From: Candidatus Bathyarchaeum sp.
GTDB taxonomy: Archaea; Thermoproteota; Bathyarchaeia; Bathyarchaeales; Bathyarchaeaceae
Assembly: GCA_004376385.1 (NCBI GenBank)
Contig: SOJY01000137.1
Coordinates: forward strand, 1-17,000
Length of the DNA stretch: 17,000 nt
Direction: 5' to 3'
This document shows positions 1 to 7,829 of this stretch, piece after piece. The position numbers and the translations under genes were made by a program. The notes under the pieces are model-generated. The model saw only the letters and a program-made list of their open reading frames with translations. It did not search any database and was not told the origin of the DNA. Every line of letters begins with the position of its first letter. Positions within the stretch are counted from its first letter, which is position 1.

Positions 1-1334
1 CCTGACCTGTTAATAGAGAGTGGGGGGAAGCCCTCAGGAGCGACTTGGAAAAATCCAATTAAAGTGTTGGTTTGATTCCCTATATTTACCAACTCAACCC
101 TGTAGCCTTCTGTCTGTCCATCTGTGGGTCCGCTCTCGGCTGTAACTGAGAACTCAATTGGCACATCTGTTGCACCTGCATCCAACGAGAACGTTTTAAT
201 TGCTTCAACTGCTCCATCAATCAAAATCCTTACCTGAAGTGTACCGGGTTCATTTGCCCGATTGTCAGCTTTGGCTCTGATGGTCACGGTCTCCCCGCCC
301 CAAACTTCATATGGGCTTACAGACAATCCGTGCAATTTTGTGTTTGGTGATGCAGGAGCCAAACTTTCAACAGTAAATGAGCCTACCTGATTTGCTACCT
401 TAACGCTGTGAATGCCTTGGCTAGTTTCCGAGACTTCGAAATCTACACCCACAGATGCTTGACCAGCAACCGAAACATCTCTGGTGTCTCTTATGACATC
501 GTCAATGTAGAGGGTCGCTGTATATGTGCCCGTTGCTTCTCCAACGTTAGTTACTTCAACCGAGATTTCCACAACTTCATCAGCTAAGACAGAGGAGGGA
601 TTAACCGTTAAATCGGTTACTTGGAACTCTGCGGGTTTAACTGATTGAGCCTCAGAAGTAATTCTAAATGATGTGGTCAAAGTCCCCACCTTTACCACAT
701 ATTCGCCTTCAGCATTTTCAACAATTTCAAACTGTACAAGCGTGGTTTTGCCACCATCCAACTGGATGCTTTTAGTTCCTCTTTTCTGGTTGTTTACAAA
801 AAGTTCCAACGAGAAATCGCCCGCCTCGTCTCCAATGTTGGCTGCCGTAACTGAAACAGTTATTGTGTCTCCAATTTCAGCCTCGTTTCGACTGGTTACC
901 AGATTTGTTAATTGTAGTTCAGCCTGTTTGGTTGGCGCTTCGGACGTGACCCTGAATAATCCCGTCGCGCTCCCTATTGTAATTGTGTGGTTGCCTTCAG
1001 TTGGTTCTGTTGCTGTGAATACTACTGTTGTAGTTTCTCCCCCTGAAAGCTGAACAGTTTTTGTTGTTATCGGAATATCATCTATTGTTAGCGTTACTGT
1101 ATGGTTACCGCTCTCGTCTCCAATGTTAGTTACGTTAACCGATATTTGCACAGGTTCCCAAACTTGTACCAAATCAGAATCAAGAATCAAATCTGTTACT
1201 TGAAAATTGGCGGGTTTTGAAATCTGTGAATCGACATAGAAGTAACCTGGAATTACAAAAGCTAGAATTACCAAATCAGCCAATAAAAATATTTTTAGTT
1301 TAGTTGATCGAGATGCCAAGACATTTCCACTCAC
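1..1334 (-). CDS. Membrane-anchored CARDB-repeat surface protein, C-terminus outside window
   Basis: The minus-strand frame is open from a GTG at 1334 to the window edge, about 444 codons without a stop, so the C-terminus is missing. The start is basic, followed by a hydrophobic segment at about residues 13-31 (IFLLADLVILAFVIPG), which fits a signal anchor. Three tandem modules of about 95-100 residues follow. Each opens with a motif like FQVTDL and contains V-T-N-I/V-G-(D/E)-(E/A) and a final strand ending near F(R/T)V. This is the CARDB (cell-adhesion-related beta-sandwich) pattern of archaeal and bacterial surface proteins. A fourth, more divergent beta-rich module follows. N-x-T/S sequons such as NVT and NHT could be glycosylated. 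A stop codon lies in frame just upstream of GTG 1334, which limits the start. The protein is probably exported and faces outside. Its ligand is unknown. Confidence 0.8.
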   Translation of the reverse strand, partial: MSGNVLASRSTKLKIFLLADLVILAFVIPGYFYVDSQISKPANFQVTDLILDSDLVQVWEPVQISVNVTNIGDESGNHTVTLTIDDIPITTKTVQLSGGETTTVVFTATEPTEGNHTITIGSATGLFRVTSEAPTKQAELQLTNLVTSRNEAEIGDTITVSVTAANIGDEAGDFSLELFVNNQKRGTKSIQLDGGKTTLVQFEIVENAEGEYVVKVGTLTTSFRITSEAQSVKPAEFQVTDLTVNPSSVLADEVVEISVEVTNVGEATGTYTATLYIDDVIRDTRDVSVAGQASVGVDFEVSETSQGIHSVKVANQVGSFTVESLAPASPNTKLHGLSVSPYEVWGGETVTIRAKADNRANEPGTLQVRILIDGAVEAIKTFSLDAGATDVPIEFSVTAESGPTDGQTEGYRVELVNIGNQTNTLIGFFQVAPEGFPPLSINRS

Positions 1335-1352
1335 ATTAACGGTAAACTACCA

Positions 1353-1364
1353 TTCTTTATACAT
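1353..1364 (-). promoter_or_regulatory. Probable TATA box of the CARDB-repeat gene
   Basis: Read on the minus strand, a TATAAA core lies 21 bases before the GTG start of the surface-protein gene. The box centre is about 25 bases from the GTG, the normal archaeal distance from TATA box to transcription start. The mRNA may therefore be leaderless. No Shine-Dalgarno sequence is visible before this GTG. Confidence 0.4.
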
Positions 1365-1496
1365 GGTTCATAATTCAATATTTCGCTTTTAAAAATTTCT
1401 TGAACTAATATAACACATTCATCACATGAAGATAACATCTGAAATGTTACTGGGCAACAGACAACACCAAACTTTCGCCTAAAGTCTATTAATTTC

Positions 1497-2477
1497 TCAA
1501 TCAACTTCTGATGGTTCCAACCAGTTTCGAGACTTGAAAACGGTTTTTCTGCCCAAGTTTACTATCAAGCAATCTTCGTAAGGACACATTTCAACGCATC
1601 GGAAACATAGCATGCACATTGAAGTCATTATTTTTCCTCCCTTCTGCTCGTACACTTCAGTGACCTGCACTGGGCAAACTCTTTTGCAAATTCCGCATTT
1701 AGTACATTTTGTTTCGTTCTTGTTAAGATGAAGCACAGGAGCCCACTTAAAACCCTTGAACCTATTCACAACGGCAATCGATGCCCCTGTTGGACAGAAG
1801 CGGCACCAAACGCGTCTCACGAAGAATGACCCTACACCTGTTAATGCCAAGAAAATTAATGCATTTATTGTAACAAAATTTTCGCTGGAGTATTTGATTA
1901 CATCTTGAATGTAAGGGAAACTAAAGTACAATCCGCCAATTTCTAGTGGCCCCTTCCAGGGTACAATCAGAGGTACCATAGGTCCAAGCAAGAGTCCTAG
2001 ATGTTCGAAAGGACCCGCGAAAAGTAATGCCATAATAGTGAGACGGTTCAATGTTGAGGGTGGTTCTATTAGACTCAGAATCAAAGCTAGGCTTAGAAAG
2101 AGGAGTAACAACGCATATCTGAAATTATGTAAGAACTTGTTGAGTTTATCGGGGATGACTCTGTAGCGTATTTGAAAGGTCTTTCGGATTAGAGTAAGTA
2201 CATCCATGTATAAGCCGAACGGGCAAATCCAGCCGCAAAAGAATCGTCCCAAAACAATGGGCATTATCAGAATAACGGCTAGTATAAGAAGTGGCCTTAC
2301 AGGATAGGTGAATAAGTAAAATATTGCAGCCAAGGATGCTGCTTGAATAACGGCCTTCATGTAAGTTACTTTTGTTGTCTGATTCTTTTTCCATATGATG
2401 ATAACTAATATTCCTGCTATAGCCAGTCCTGCAAGCACCGTTAACTTCAGTGATTCGGCTACGAGTTCCATGATCAT
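1497..2477 (-). CDS. Membrane 4Fe-4S polyferredoxin, NapH/CcoG-like
   Basis: Probable membrane-bound iron-sulfur electron carrier. Counting from the upstream TTG at 2510 (337 residues), hydrophobic segments lie at about 17-40, 56-88, 131-150, 158-183 and 213-233. Two CxxxCP/CxxCP-type sites of the Fer4_5 kind flank the membrane core (C92/C96 in FCGWICPFG, and C236/C239 in CRFCPTG). At the C-terminus there are two ferredoxin motifs of form CxxCxxCxxxC (C269-C279 and C299-C309). This layout is that of NapH, CcoG and NosR-like proteins, which pass electrons between a quinol or cytoplasmic donor and a redox partner. No partner enzyme lies next to it, so its pathway cannot be named. The ATG at 2477 is preferred because the extra 11 residues from TTG 2510 are polar and unlike the family. 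A TATA-like sequence at 2533-2541 would put the transcript start near 2511, so the longer leaderless form is possible. Confidence 0.85.
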   Translation of the reverse strand: MIMELVAESLKLTVLAGLAIAGILVIIIWKKNQTTKVTYMKAVIQAASLAAIFYLFTYPVRPLLILAVILIMPIVLGRFFCGWICPFGLYMDVLTLIRKTFQIRYRVIPDKLNKFLHNFRYALLLLFLSLALILSLIEPPSTLNRLTIMALLFAGPFEHLGLLLGPMVPLIVPWKGPLEIGGLYFSFPYIQDVIKYSSENFVTINALIFLALTGVGSFFVRRVWCRFCPTGASIAVVNRFKGFKWAPVLHLNKNETKCTKCGICKRVCPVQVTEVYEQKGGKIMTSMCMLCFRCVEMCPYEDCLIVNLGRKTVFKSRNWLEPSEVD

Positions 2478-2733
2478 GTTTATTTCGCCTTCACAATATC
2501 TGGGAAACAAGCTGCTGTGCAGAATCCTAATTGATATAATAGTCCAGTAGCGAACGCTTCAAGATGTGGAATTTCAGTTATCAACGACATACGGAGTTCT
2601 CGTGAAATTTTTGATTAAGTAAATACTAGAAGAGACCATTTAAATCTTAGCAGTTTTTGGTAGTGTCTGCTAATCGGTTAACTTTTTGGGCTGTGACTGG
2701 GTCAATTCCTATGTTACTTGAACAGAAAGGGGG

Positions 2734-2877
2734 TTGAACCCAATCATATCAGTCCAAAGCAAAATTGGAGATACACCGAGATATGAGTTGCAGGCCTGTC
2801 CCGAGACCTGGATGAAGCTAACGTCAACAAAGAGATTCCTAGAGGCTGTGCTGGAGAAGGCAGCCGCAAGAACCTAA
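2734..2877 (+). pseudogene. Possible small ORF or C-terminal gene relic
   Basis: A 47-codon frame begins at TTG 2734 and ends at TAA 2875-2877. The predicted peptide has mixed, protein-like composition and a basic amphipathic end (KRFLEAVLEKAAART). Immediately upstream another frame reads GSIPMLLEQKGG and stops at the run of five Gs at 2729-2733. Adding one G would fuse the two frames into one longer peptide. This suggests the tail of a decayed gene with a homopolymer frameshift, but chance is not excluded. I do not recognise the protein, and there is no clear ribosome binding site. Confidence 0.2.
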
Positions 2878-3041
2878 TTTCCCTCCATTTTTTCGGAGAA
2901 CCTGTTGTTAGTTAGTTTTTGCTGCAAAATTCATGTTTTGTAACCTCCTGTTGGTGGCATACCTGCTGTTTCAAATCATCATATGATCAGAGAATCACTT
3001 TTTTGAACTGACAGAAAAAAATGGTAATGCCTCCAAAAGCT

Positions 3042-3050
3042 ATATTTATT
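3042..3050 (+). promoter_or_regulatory. TATA box of the ACT-ACT phosphatase gene
   Basis: An AT-rich TATATTTAT stretch lies about 26 bases before position 3073. Transcription would start near 3072, giving a leader of about 40 bases ahead of ATG 3112. That leader contains GAGGGG about 10 bases before the ATG, a plausible Shine-Dalgarno site. Confidence 0.5.
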
Positions 3051-3111
3051 AACTGAAGAGCGAGACTATTCGTTGATTCGAAAAACCGTTATTCTGAGGG
3101 GAAATGCTAAC

Positions 3112-4320
3112 ATGTCCGAGCCTTTCGTAGTGATTACGGCAACCGGAAAAGACAAACCGGGTTTGACCACCGAGATAACAGAGTTGATTGCTAATGCAGA
3201 CGGGAACATCGTTGACATCGAAGCCTTCAGCATGAGGGGACTTTTCGCTATCTTTATGATAGTGGACTGTCGTGCCATGTCAGTATCTCTTGAGAGTCTT
3301 AGAAGTCAGCTTATGGATATGGGCAAGAAGATAGGCTTGGATGTTAACATAGAGCCTCTCCTATCTGGGCGACGGAAGAGCGGAAAAAAACTTGTGCTCT
3401 TAACAACCCTTGGAAAGGACAGACTAGGCATAGTGGCAAAGGTTTCACGTTTTCTTTCTCAGAACAACGCAAACATCGAACGGATACGGATGATTGCCTA
3501 TGGAGAATTGAATGCCATGGAGATACTCATCGACATCAACGACCTCACGATTCCAATCGAAGACTTCAAAGAAGCCTTGAACAAAGAATGCAAAATGGTT
3601 GGGCAGGATGTTGTCTTTCAGAAGGACACAGTTTTTCGGAGACTAAAAAGGTTGATTGTCTTCGACGTAGACGGCACACTGATTGATGCTGAGATGATCG
3701 ATGAGCTGGCAAAGGCTGCTGGTGTCGGCGGGAAAGTCAGCGAAATCACCTCACGAGCCATGAATGGAGAGATAGAATTCAAGCAAGCCCTCAAGGAAAG
3801 AGTTCAGCTCTTAAAGGGCTTAGATGTCATGGTACTCGACTCTATAGTCGAAAACTTGGATGTAACTCCAGGCGCTGAGGAACTGATAACAGCCCTCAAA
3901 GCCCTAGGCTATAAGATAGCCCTTATTTCTGGAGGCTTCACCCAGTTTGTTGAAAAGATCAAGGAAAAACTTGGTATCGACTATGTTTACGCCAACAAGC
4001 TTGTGATTGAAGACGGGAAACTGACTGGCGAGGTAGTGGAACCTATAATTGATGCGGAACGAAAGGCTGAGTTGATGCGGGAGATAGCTGAGAAAGAAAA
4101 TCTTTTGATGGAGCAGGTGGTTGCGGTTGGTGATGGGGCAAACGACCGGTTCATGCTCCAAAATTCAGGGTTAGGCATTGCACTTTATCCTAAGGCGGTT
4201 CTTCAGAAAGTGGCGTCTGGCGTCATAACTAAGGACAACCTTGCCGGGATCCTCTACTGTCTGGGTGCACCTGAAGAAAAACTAAAAGAATTGGTTCCAG
4301 ACAAAAAGCCCCATTCTTGA
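3112..4320 (+). CDS. serB: Phosphoserine phosphatase-like HAD protein with two N-terminal ACT domains
   Basis: Likely hydrolyses O-phosphoserine to serine, the last step of serine synthesis, in the cytoplasm. The 402-residue protein begins with two ACT domains (about residues 4-80 and 92-170), each with a typical opening (TATGKDKPGL and TTLGKDRLGI). A HAD phosphatase domain follows at about 180-390. HAD motif I is DVDGT (185-189, nucleophile D185), motif II is SGG (273-275), and motif IV is GDGAND (340-345). ACT domains usually bind amino acids, so feedback control by serine or another amino acid is likely, and ACT-SerB fusions are known. The start at ATG 3112 is chosen over the in-frame TTG at 3073 because it follows GAGGGG and matches the first ACT strand. 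Motif I has Gly where classical SerB often has Ser (DxDST), so a related phosphatase role is possible. Confidence 0.85.
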   Translation: MSEPFVVITATGKDKPGLTTEITELIANADGNIVDIEAFSMRGLFAIFMIVDCRAMSVSLESLRSQLMDMGKKIGLDVNIEPLLSGRRKSGKKLVLLTTLGKDRLGIVAKVSRFLSQNNANIERIRMIAYGELNAMEILIDINDLTIPIEDFKEALNKECKMVGQDVVFQKDTVFRRLKRLIVFDVDGTLIDAEMIDELAKAAGVGGKVSEITSRAMNGEIEFKQALKERVQLLKGLDVMVLDSIVENLDVTPGAEELITALKALGYKIALISGGFTQFVEKIKEKLGIDYVYANKLVIEDGKLTGEVVEPIIDAERKAELMREIAEKENLLMEQVVAVGDGANDRFMLQNSGLGIALYPKAVLQKVASGVITKDNLAGILYCLGAPEEKLKELVPDKKPHS

Positions 4321-4355
4321 CCGTGGCCTGTTGTTCAAAAATAAATTAAAAGTTG

Positions 4356-4706
4356 TCAAGTTTTAAATTGTCTGATTTTCAGTATGTCATTGTTCACGTC
4401 TTGGAACATTTTGTAAACATCTTCCACATGTAATGTTGACTTTTTGATTCTGTTTTGAACAAGTCCCGCCACTAGAACGGCTGCGCCCATAGTTTCGCTT
4501 ATGGGCGTGGGTTCAGGAAACGTTATCAGAGTTAAGGCGATTTTGATGAGCTTAGACTTGTATCCGTCTCTCCATAGCTTTTTGGCGTTATTTACATCCT
4601 TAGACATTTCATTTATGACCTCAAGAGTCTCTGTGTAACTTAGCCCCAACTCTTGCAGCACAACAGCCATTCTCTTCAATTCTTTCTTTTCCACGGTGAA
4701 CCCCAT
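4356..4706 (-). CDS. Conserved-looking small helical protein, function unknown
   Basis: A 116-residue protein that I do not recognise. It is predicted mostly helical and soluble. A first half rich in charged helices (about residues 5-65) is followed by a break at PEPTPIS (70-76) and then a more hydrophobic helix (MGAAVLVAGLV, about 79-89) and a charged C-terminal helix. No cysteine motif, nucleotide-binding loop or DNA-binding helix pair is obvious. Codon use resembles neighbouring genes, which supports real coding. A TATA-like sequence at about 4725-4733 lies some 25 bases before the ATG, so the transcript may be leaderless. It converges on the phosphatase gene, with 35 AT-rich bases between the two stops. 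Confidence 0.65.
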   Translation of the reverse strand: MGFTVEKKELKRMAVVLQELGLSYTETLEVINEMSKDVNNAKKLWRDGYKSKLIKIALTLITFPEPTPISETMGAAVLVAGLVQNRIKKSTLHVEDVYKMFQDVNNDILKIRQFKT

Positions 4707-4940
4707 TTTTCTGATAGATATTGAGAGGAATATAAGTCCGTTCTAGCACAAAAGCTTTAGCACCACGAAAGATGCACAAAACTTGTCTCTTCGAGATTCT
4801 GGCAACAAAAAGTTTCAACAAACTATGCAAAAGCGGTTCCATGAACCTTCTTTTTTAACTAAAACCGCCAATTTCCGCTGACAAATTTCAACAATGGCTG
4901 CAATTAATCACGCAGTTTTAATCTTTTACATCTTCATTTA

Positions 4941-4956
4941 ATGTAAGAGATTACAT
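4941..4956. repeat. Short perfect inverted repeat, possible operator
   Basis: ATGTAA and TTACAT form six-base arms around GAGA. It is in non-coding sequence about 210 bases before the membrane-protein operon. It could bind a dimeric regulator, but an inverted repeat this short in AT-rich DNA may be chance. Confidence 0.25.
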
Positions 4957-5135
4957 GTTGAAGTGTCTGAACTTGCTGCGAATGGTTTCTAGTAAAATTT
5001 ATACCACATTTTTGGGAAAAATTCTTGAAAAATTTGTGCTGACGACCAGCTAAACGTAATTCATATTCGTTTTTAAGGATTTTGTTGAGGTCTTTTTGTT
5101 ATTCGTTTGGATACTATCGTAGCGTTAATATTCAT

Positions 5136-5142
5136 GTATATC
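5136..5142 (+). promoter_or_regulatory. TATA-like box of the permease operon
   Basis: The GTATAT core is centred about 26 bases upstream of TTG 5165. That spacing would make the transcript begin at or beside the start codon, in keeping with a leaderless mRNA. No Shine-Dalgarno sequence is visible before 5165. Confidence 0.35.
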
Positions 5143-5164
5143 ATCAAAACATATAGCGAAGTCC

Positions 5165-5722
5165 TTGGGAGATAGACGATTGGTTGGGAAGCCCATTGGT
5201 GAAGAGGTTCGGCGTAGATTTCCTCGATTAACGATGAGTATGGTAATGGCGATTATCTTCTATCTGATAAACACCTTTGTTCCGGGCACGATGGAGGGCA
5301 TTAATCTTCCTGGCCTCAACATAAACGCCGGCACGCTAATAGGAACCATTGCACTAATCTTCACAGCAATCTTTCTGATACGTGCATTGGCGGATGCCTT
5401 GGTGCTAAGCGACATCCTAACTGACATATTCGTTAAACGATTGGGAATAAAAGAAGAGCGGTCTCCAAAGAGGGCTGCACGAGAGCTCATATATATTATT
5501 GTCATTATTCTAGTGGCAACCGCTCTTCAACCTCTAATAGGGACACTAGAGCCGAGTGTTAAAGTCCCGTTGGCAACCGCTACTGTCTATGTTGCTCTTG
5601 GAATGATTCTCATCCTAATTTATGATATTGGGCGAATCCTTTATCGAATAGTCGAACGAAAAGCCGAATCTGTAGCAGATCGACTCGTCAAAATGACTGA
5701 CCGAATGAAGACCAGGGATTAA
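5165..5722 (+). CDS. Small multi-pass membrane protein, permease operon partner
   Basis: An unrecognised 185-residue integral membrane protein. Four hydrophobic segments are visible at about residues 28-43, 53-79, 108-127 and 135-160. The N-terminus (residues 1-20) and the 80-105 loop are basic, and the C-terminal tail is charged (from RKAESVADR). By the positive-inside rule both termini are probably cytoplasmic. No catalytic or metal-binding motif was seen. The stop is one base before the ATG of the permease gene, so the two are almost certainly co-transcribed. An accessory or regulatory subunit for the transporter, or a small channel-like protein, would fit, but this is inference. The TTG start rests on the upstream TATA-like box. 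Later starts (TTG 5180 or the ATGs at 5234 and 5240) are possible. Confidence 0.75.
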   Translation: MGDRRLVGKPIGEEVRRRFPRLTMSMVMAIIFYLINTFVPGTMEGINLPGLNINAGTLIGTIALIFTAIFLIRALADALVLSDILTDIFVKRLGIKEERSPKRAARELIYIIVIILVATALQPLIGTLEPSVKVPLATATVYVALGMILILIYDIGRILYRIVERKAESVADRLVKMTDRMKTRD

Positions 5723-5723
5723 A

Positions 5724-6995
5724 ATGGACCCAGTTCAAATAATCTTTATTCTCATCTACATGCTAACAGTTCTACTTGCCGCTACCAAATTTGTTCCCAT
5801 GTCAGTCGCTGCCATGATCGGAGCTTTGCTTGCCGCCTGGTTCGGCCTCCTCTACGGCGTATTCGAATACGGCGAAGCTTTTGGGTTCATCGACATTCGG
5901 CTAATCGCTCTGCTGATAGGCGTCATGATTGTGGTAGAAGTGGCTGAGCGGAGTGGACTCTTTCGTTTCGGAGCCTTGTATGCCGTCAAACTTTCGGGTG
6001 GAAATCCCCGTATACTTTTTGTCTCTATCTGCTTGACATCTGCCATTGTTTCAATGTTTCTCAGCGACCCAACAGCAATGCTGCTCATAGCCGCCGCAAT
6101 GGCAACCATAACCAAGCTGTTACGTTACGATCCAGTGCCTTACTTCATTTCTGCCATGATAATGATTAATCTGGGGGGAACAAGCACTCTGATCGGCTCA
6201 GTATCTAACATGATAATCGGTCTTCAAGCGGGTATAAGCTTTACGAACTTCATTGGATACCTAGCCATTTGTGAACTTGCCCTCTGGGCGATAACTATCT
6301 TTGTTTTGTATATGCTCTTCAAATCAAGACTCGGCGAGAAAAGAAAACTGCCAGAATATAATCCTTGGGAGAGCGTGGAAGACAAGAAACTCTTTTACCG
6401 TTCCATCCTAATCCTCATCCTTATGATAGGACTCTTTTTGGCACTGGACACCCTTGGAATTGGACCCGAAGCTGTGGCCTTGGGATGCGCTGTACTTGCC
6501 TTGGCCCTGAGCGGTTCGGATCCCACAGAGATTTTCAAAAAACTAGACTGGGAGACAATATTCTTCATCGCAGGTTTCATGTTCTTGGTTGGCGGTCTAG
6601 GAAGCACAGGAATCTTACTCGACATATCGACGCAACTTTTCCAAACGGTCGGACAAAGCCAATTAGGGGCAACCATGACGACTCTGTGGGCTAGCGGTCT
6701 TGCAAGCAGCGCGGTAAGCAACATCGCAATTGCCCTAACTTTTACTCCGATAATCACCGCAGTTCCCGGATTAGGCTCAGCAGCCGTGTGGTCAGCGTTG
6801 ATCCTCGGAACGAATCTGGGAGGAGCCACTACCCCTTTGAGTGGCGCTGTAATCATAATGGGCATAGGAGCCCTCAAACGCGAGGGGATCTCTCTGAGTT
6901 TCACCGAGTTCACAAAAGTGGGTATAATCACATCACTCATTCAGTTAGGCTTCGCAAGCTTTTATCTAGTTGTAAGATTCAATTTATGGGTGTGA
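5724..6995 (+). CDS. ArsB/NhaD-superfamily (ion transporter) permease
   Basis: A 423-residue integral membrane transporter of the IT superfamily, which includes ArsB, NhaD, CitM and SLC13 carriers. It has about ten or eleven hydrophobic segments arranged as two similar halves with a charged central loop (about 200-225). Family re-entrant motifs are visible: FLSDPTAML (112-120), GGTSTLIGSVSN (151-162), SSAVSNIAIAL (328-338) and GTNLGGATTPLSG (362-374). Where arsenite and Na+/H+ members usually have a DNV(T/P)T motif, this protein has SDPTA, so the substrate may differ. Candidates include an inorganic anion, a dicarboxylate or Na+/H+ exchange. The ATG follows the upstream stop by one base, and the next gene starts ten bases before this gene ends, which shows a tight operon. 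Confidence 0.88.
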   Translation: MDPVQIIFILIYMLTVLLAATKFVPMSVAAMIGALLAAWFGLLYGVFEYGEAFGFIDIRLIALLIGVMIVVEVAERSGLFRFGALYAVKLSGGNPRILFVSICLTSAIVSMFLSDPTAMLLIAAAMATITKLLRYDPVPYFISAMIMINLGGTSTLIGSVSNMIIGLQAGISFTNFIGYLAICELALWAITIFVLYMLFKSRLGEKRKLPEYNPWESVEDKKLFYRSILILILMIGLFLALDTLGIGPEAVALGCAVLALALSGSDPTEIFKKLDWETIFFIAGFMFLVGGLGSTGILLDISTQLFQTVGQSQLGATMTTLWASGLASSAVSNIAIALTFTPIITAVPGLGSAAVWSALILGTNLGGATTPLSGAVIIMGIGALKREGISLSFTEFTKVGIITSLIQLGFASFYLVVRFNLWV

Positions 6996-7246
6996 ACACT
7001 TTGGTTAAAAAATGGATAGAACCTAGAGACATAAAACCAGAATCTGAGTATGAAGAGGCTAAGAGAAAATTTGAGATGGCTATGGGAAATCCCTGCATTA
7101 CCATACGATTGGAAATTCCGATAGGATTCGAAGGATTCAACAGCGAATTCCTGAAACTTGAAAAGGATCAACAATTCCATGAAGAAGTTAAGGACCTAAT
7201 AAAAAAGCGCCTCCTGCTTGACGCGCGTCGCAAAAAGAGTTCCTAA
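6986..7246 (+). CDS. Small soluble protein at the end of the permease operon
   Basis: An unrecognised 86-residue protein with many charged residues. Residues 19-32 look like a charged helix. A beta-rich piece with I-T-I-R-L-E-I-P-I-G follows at 38-47, then a second charged helix (about 52-77) and a basic end (RRKKSS). There is no signal peptide or membrane segment, so it is cytoplasmic. ATG 6986 overlaps the permease stop by ten bases, which suggests translational coupling and a related role, such as a cytoplasmic regulator of the transporter. A longer frame runs further upstream but only as an alternative reading of the permease gene, so the short start is chosen. GTG 6992 is a second option. 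Confidence 0.7.
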   Translation: MGVNTLVKKWIEPRDIKPESEYEEAKRKFEMAMGNPCITIRLEIPIGFEGFNSEFLKLEKDQQFHEEVKDLIKKRLLLDARRKKSS

Positions 7247-7416
7247 CTAAAATCAGTCTTCTTCACCGTGGATTTTTGTTTTCTGCCTTTTCTAAATTAT
7301 AGTTCTTTCATAACCTTTTAACCTGAACAAAAATGGCTTGTTTTGGCAAAGCTTCAAAACTGTTCACGTTGCTAGAAACTGCCAATGCAAGACGGCTGAC
7401 TTTCTTTATAGCGTTG

Positions 7417-7824
7417 TTACTCGAGGTCGCCCAGCATTTCCTTCAGGGCTTCCACTTCTTCTCGAAGTGAGGCTACCTCTTCTTCCAGAGTGTTAGCTTT
7501 CTCTTCTCCTGCTCTCTTGAGTTCCTCTATTTCTTCCAGAAGTTCAGCTCTTTCGTCTTTCAGTTTCTCAACTTTTTCCCTTAAATCACCCAACGTCTGC
7601 ACAAGCCCCTTCTCAACTCCTTTAATCTCCTCAACTATGCCTTTAAGAGTTATCCTCTCTTTCTCTTTTCCCACAACAGTCCGGAATCGCCTTTCACATT
7701 CAGGACACACGAAAATCCCCAACGTAAGCTTGAACCGTTCACCAGTTTTGCTGGGTCTGCCAACCATAGACCACGTTTTGGTTGGTTTAGTCACCTCGGT
7801 TCCACATCTGGGGCAAACTGACAA
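7417..7824 (-). CDS. Zinc-ribbon protein with C-terminal coiled coil
   Basis: A 135-residue protein. An N-terminal zinc ribbon is formed by C4xxC7 and C40xxC43, with a basic stretch between (KPTKTWSMVGRPSKTGERFK). From about residue 58 to the end it is a continuous charged coiled coil with heptad leucines and valines (EKVEKLKDERAELLEEIEEL), so it probably forms dimers or longer assemblies. The family's function is unknown to me. The ribbon could bind nucleic acid or protein and the coil could mediate oligomerisation. The start is TTG 7824. A TAG stop lies directly upstream in frame, and any later start would lose the first CxxC. A clear inverted repeat ends six bases before the start, hinting at specific control. 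It lies 76 bases downstream of tfb on the same strand. Confidence 0.8.
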   Translation of the reverse strand: MSVCPRCGTEVTKPTKTWSMVGRPSKTGERFKLTLGIFVCPECERRFRTVVGKEKERITLKGIVEEIKGVEKGLVQTLGDLREKVEKLKDERAELLEEIEELKRAGEEKANTLEEEVASLREEVEALKEMLGDLE

Positions 7825-7829
7825 CTACA

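Larger units (their letters stand above)
2478..3111. other. Intergenic region between divergent genes
   Basis: This stretch separates the minus-strand polyferredoxin from the plus-strand phosphatase. It holds a TATA-like sequence for the former (2533-2541), a strong TATA box for the latter (3042-3050), and a possible gene relic at 2734-2877, listed separately. A short perfect palindrome (ATCATATGAT) is at 2978-2987. No tRNA fold, transposase or long repeat was seen. Confidence 0.5.
4707..5164. other. Intergenic region between divergent genes
   Basis: No credible gene is seen here. The stretch holds the TATA-like site of the upstream minus-strand gene near 4729, a short inverted repeat at 4941-4956, and a TATA-like GTATAT at about 5136-5142 before the membrane-protein operon. 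The rest is AT-rich sequence without recognisable structure. The open frames in it look like chance. Confidence 0.5.

Noticed and set aside
673..1053. Plus-strand open frame of 126 codons
   Set aside because: It is antisense to the CARDB-repeat gene. The minus-strand frame runs unbroken through the region with clear repeats and homologous motifs.
2731..2741. GGGTTGAACCC as a tRNA T-arm or hairpin
   Set aside because: No acceptor, anticodon or D arm can be built around it, and the loop would be one base long.
4621..4842. Minus-strand open frame of 73 codons overlapping the start of the unknown helical gene
   Set aside because: It overlaps in another frame the better-supported gene at 4356-4706 and covers its promoter.
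6395..6940. Minus-strand open frame of 181 codons inside the permease gene
   Set aside because: It is antisense to a well-supported transporter, and its composition is explained by the complement of membrane-protein codons.
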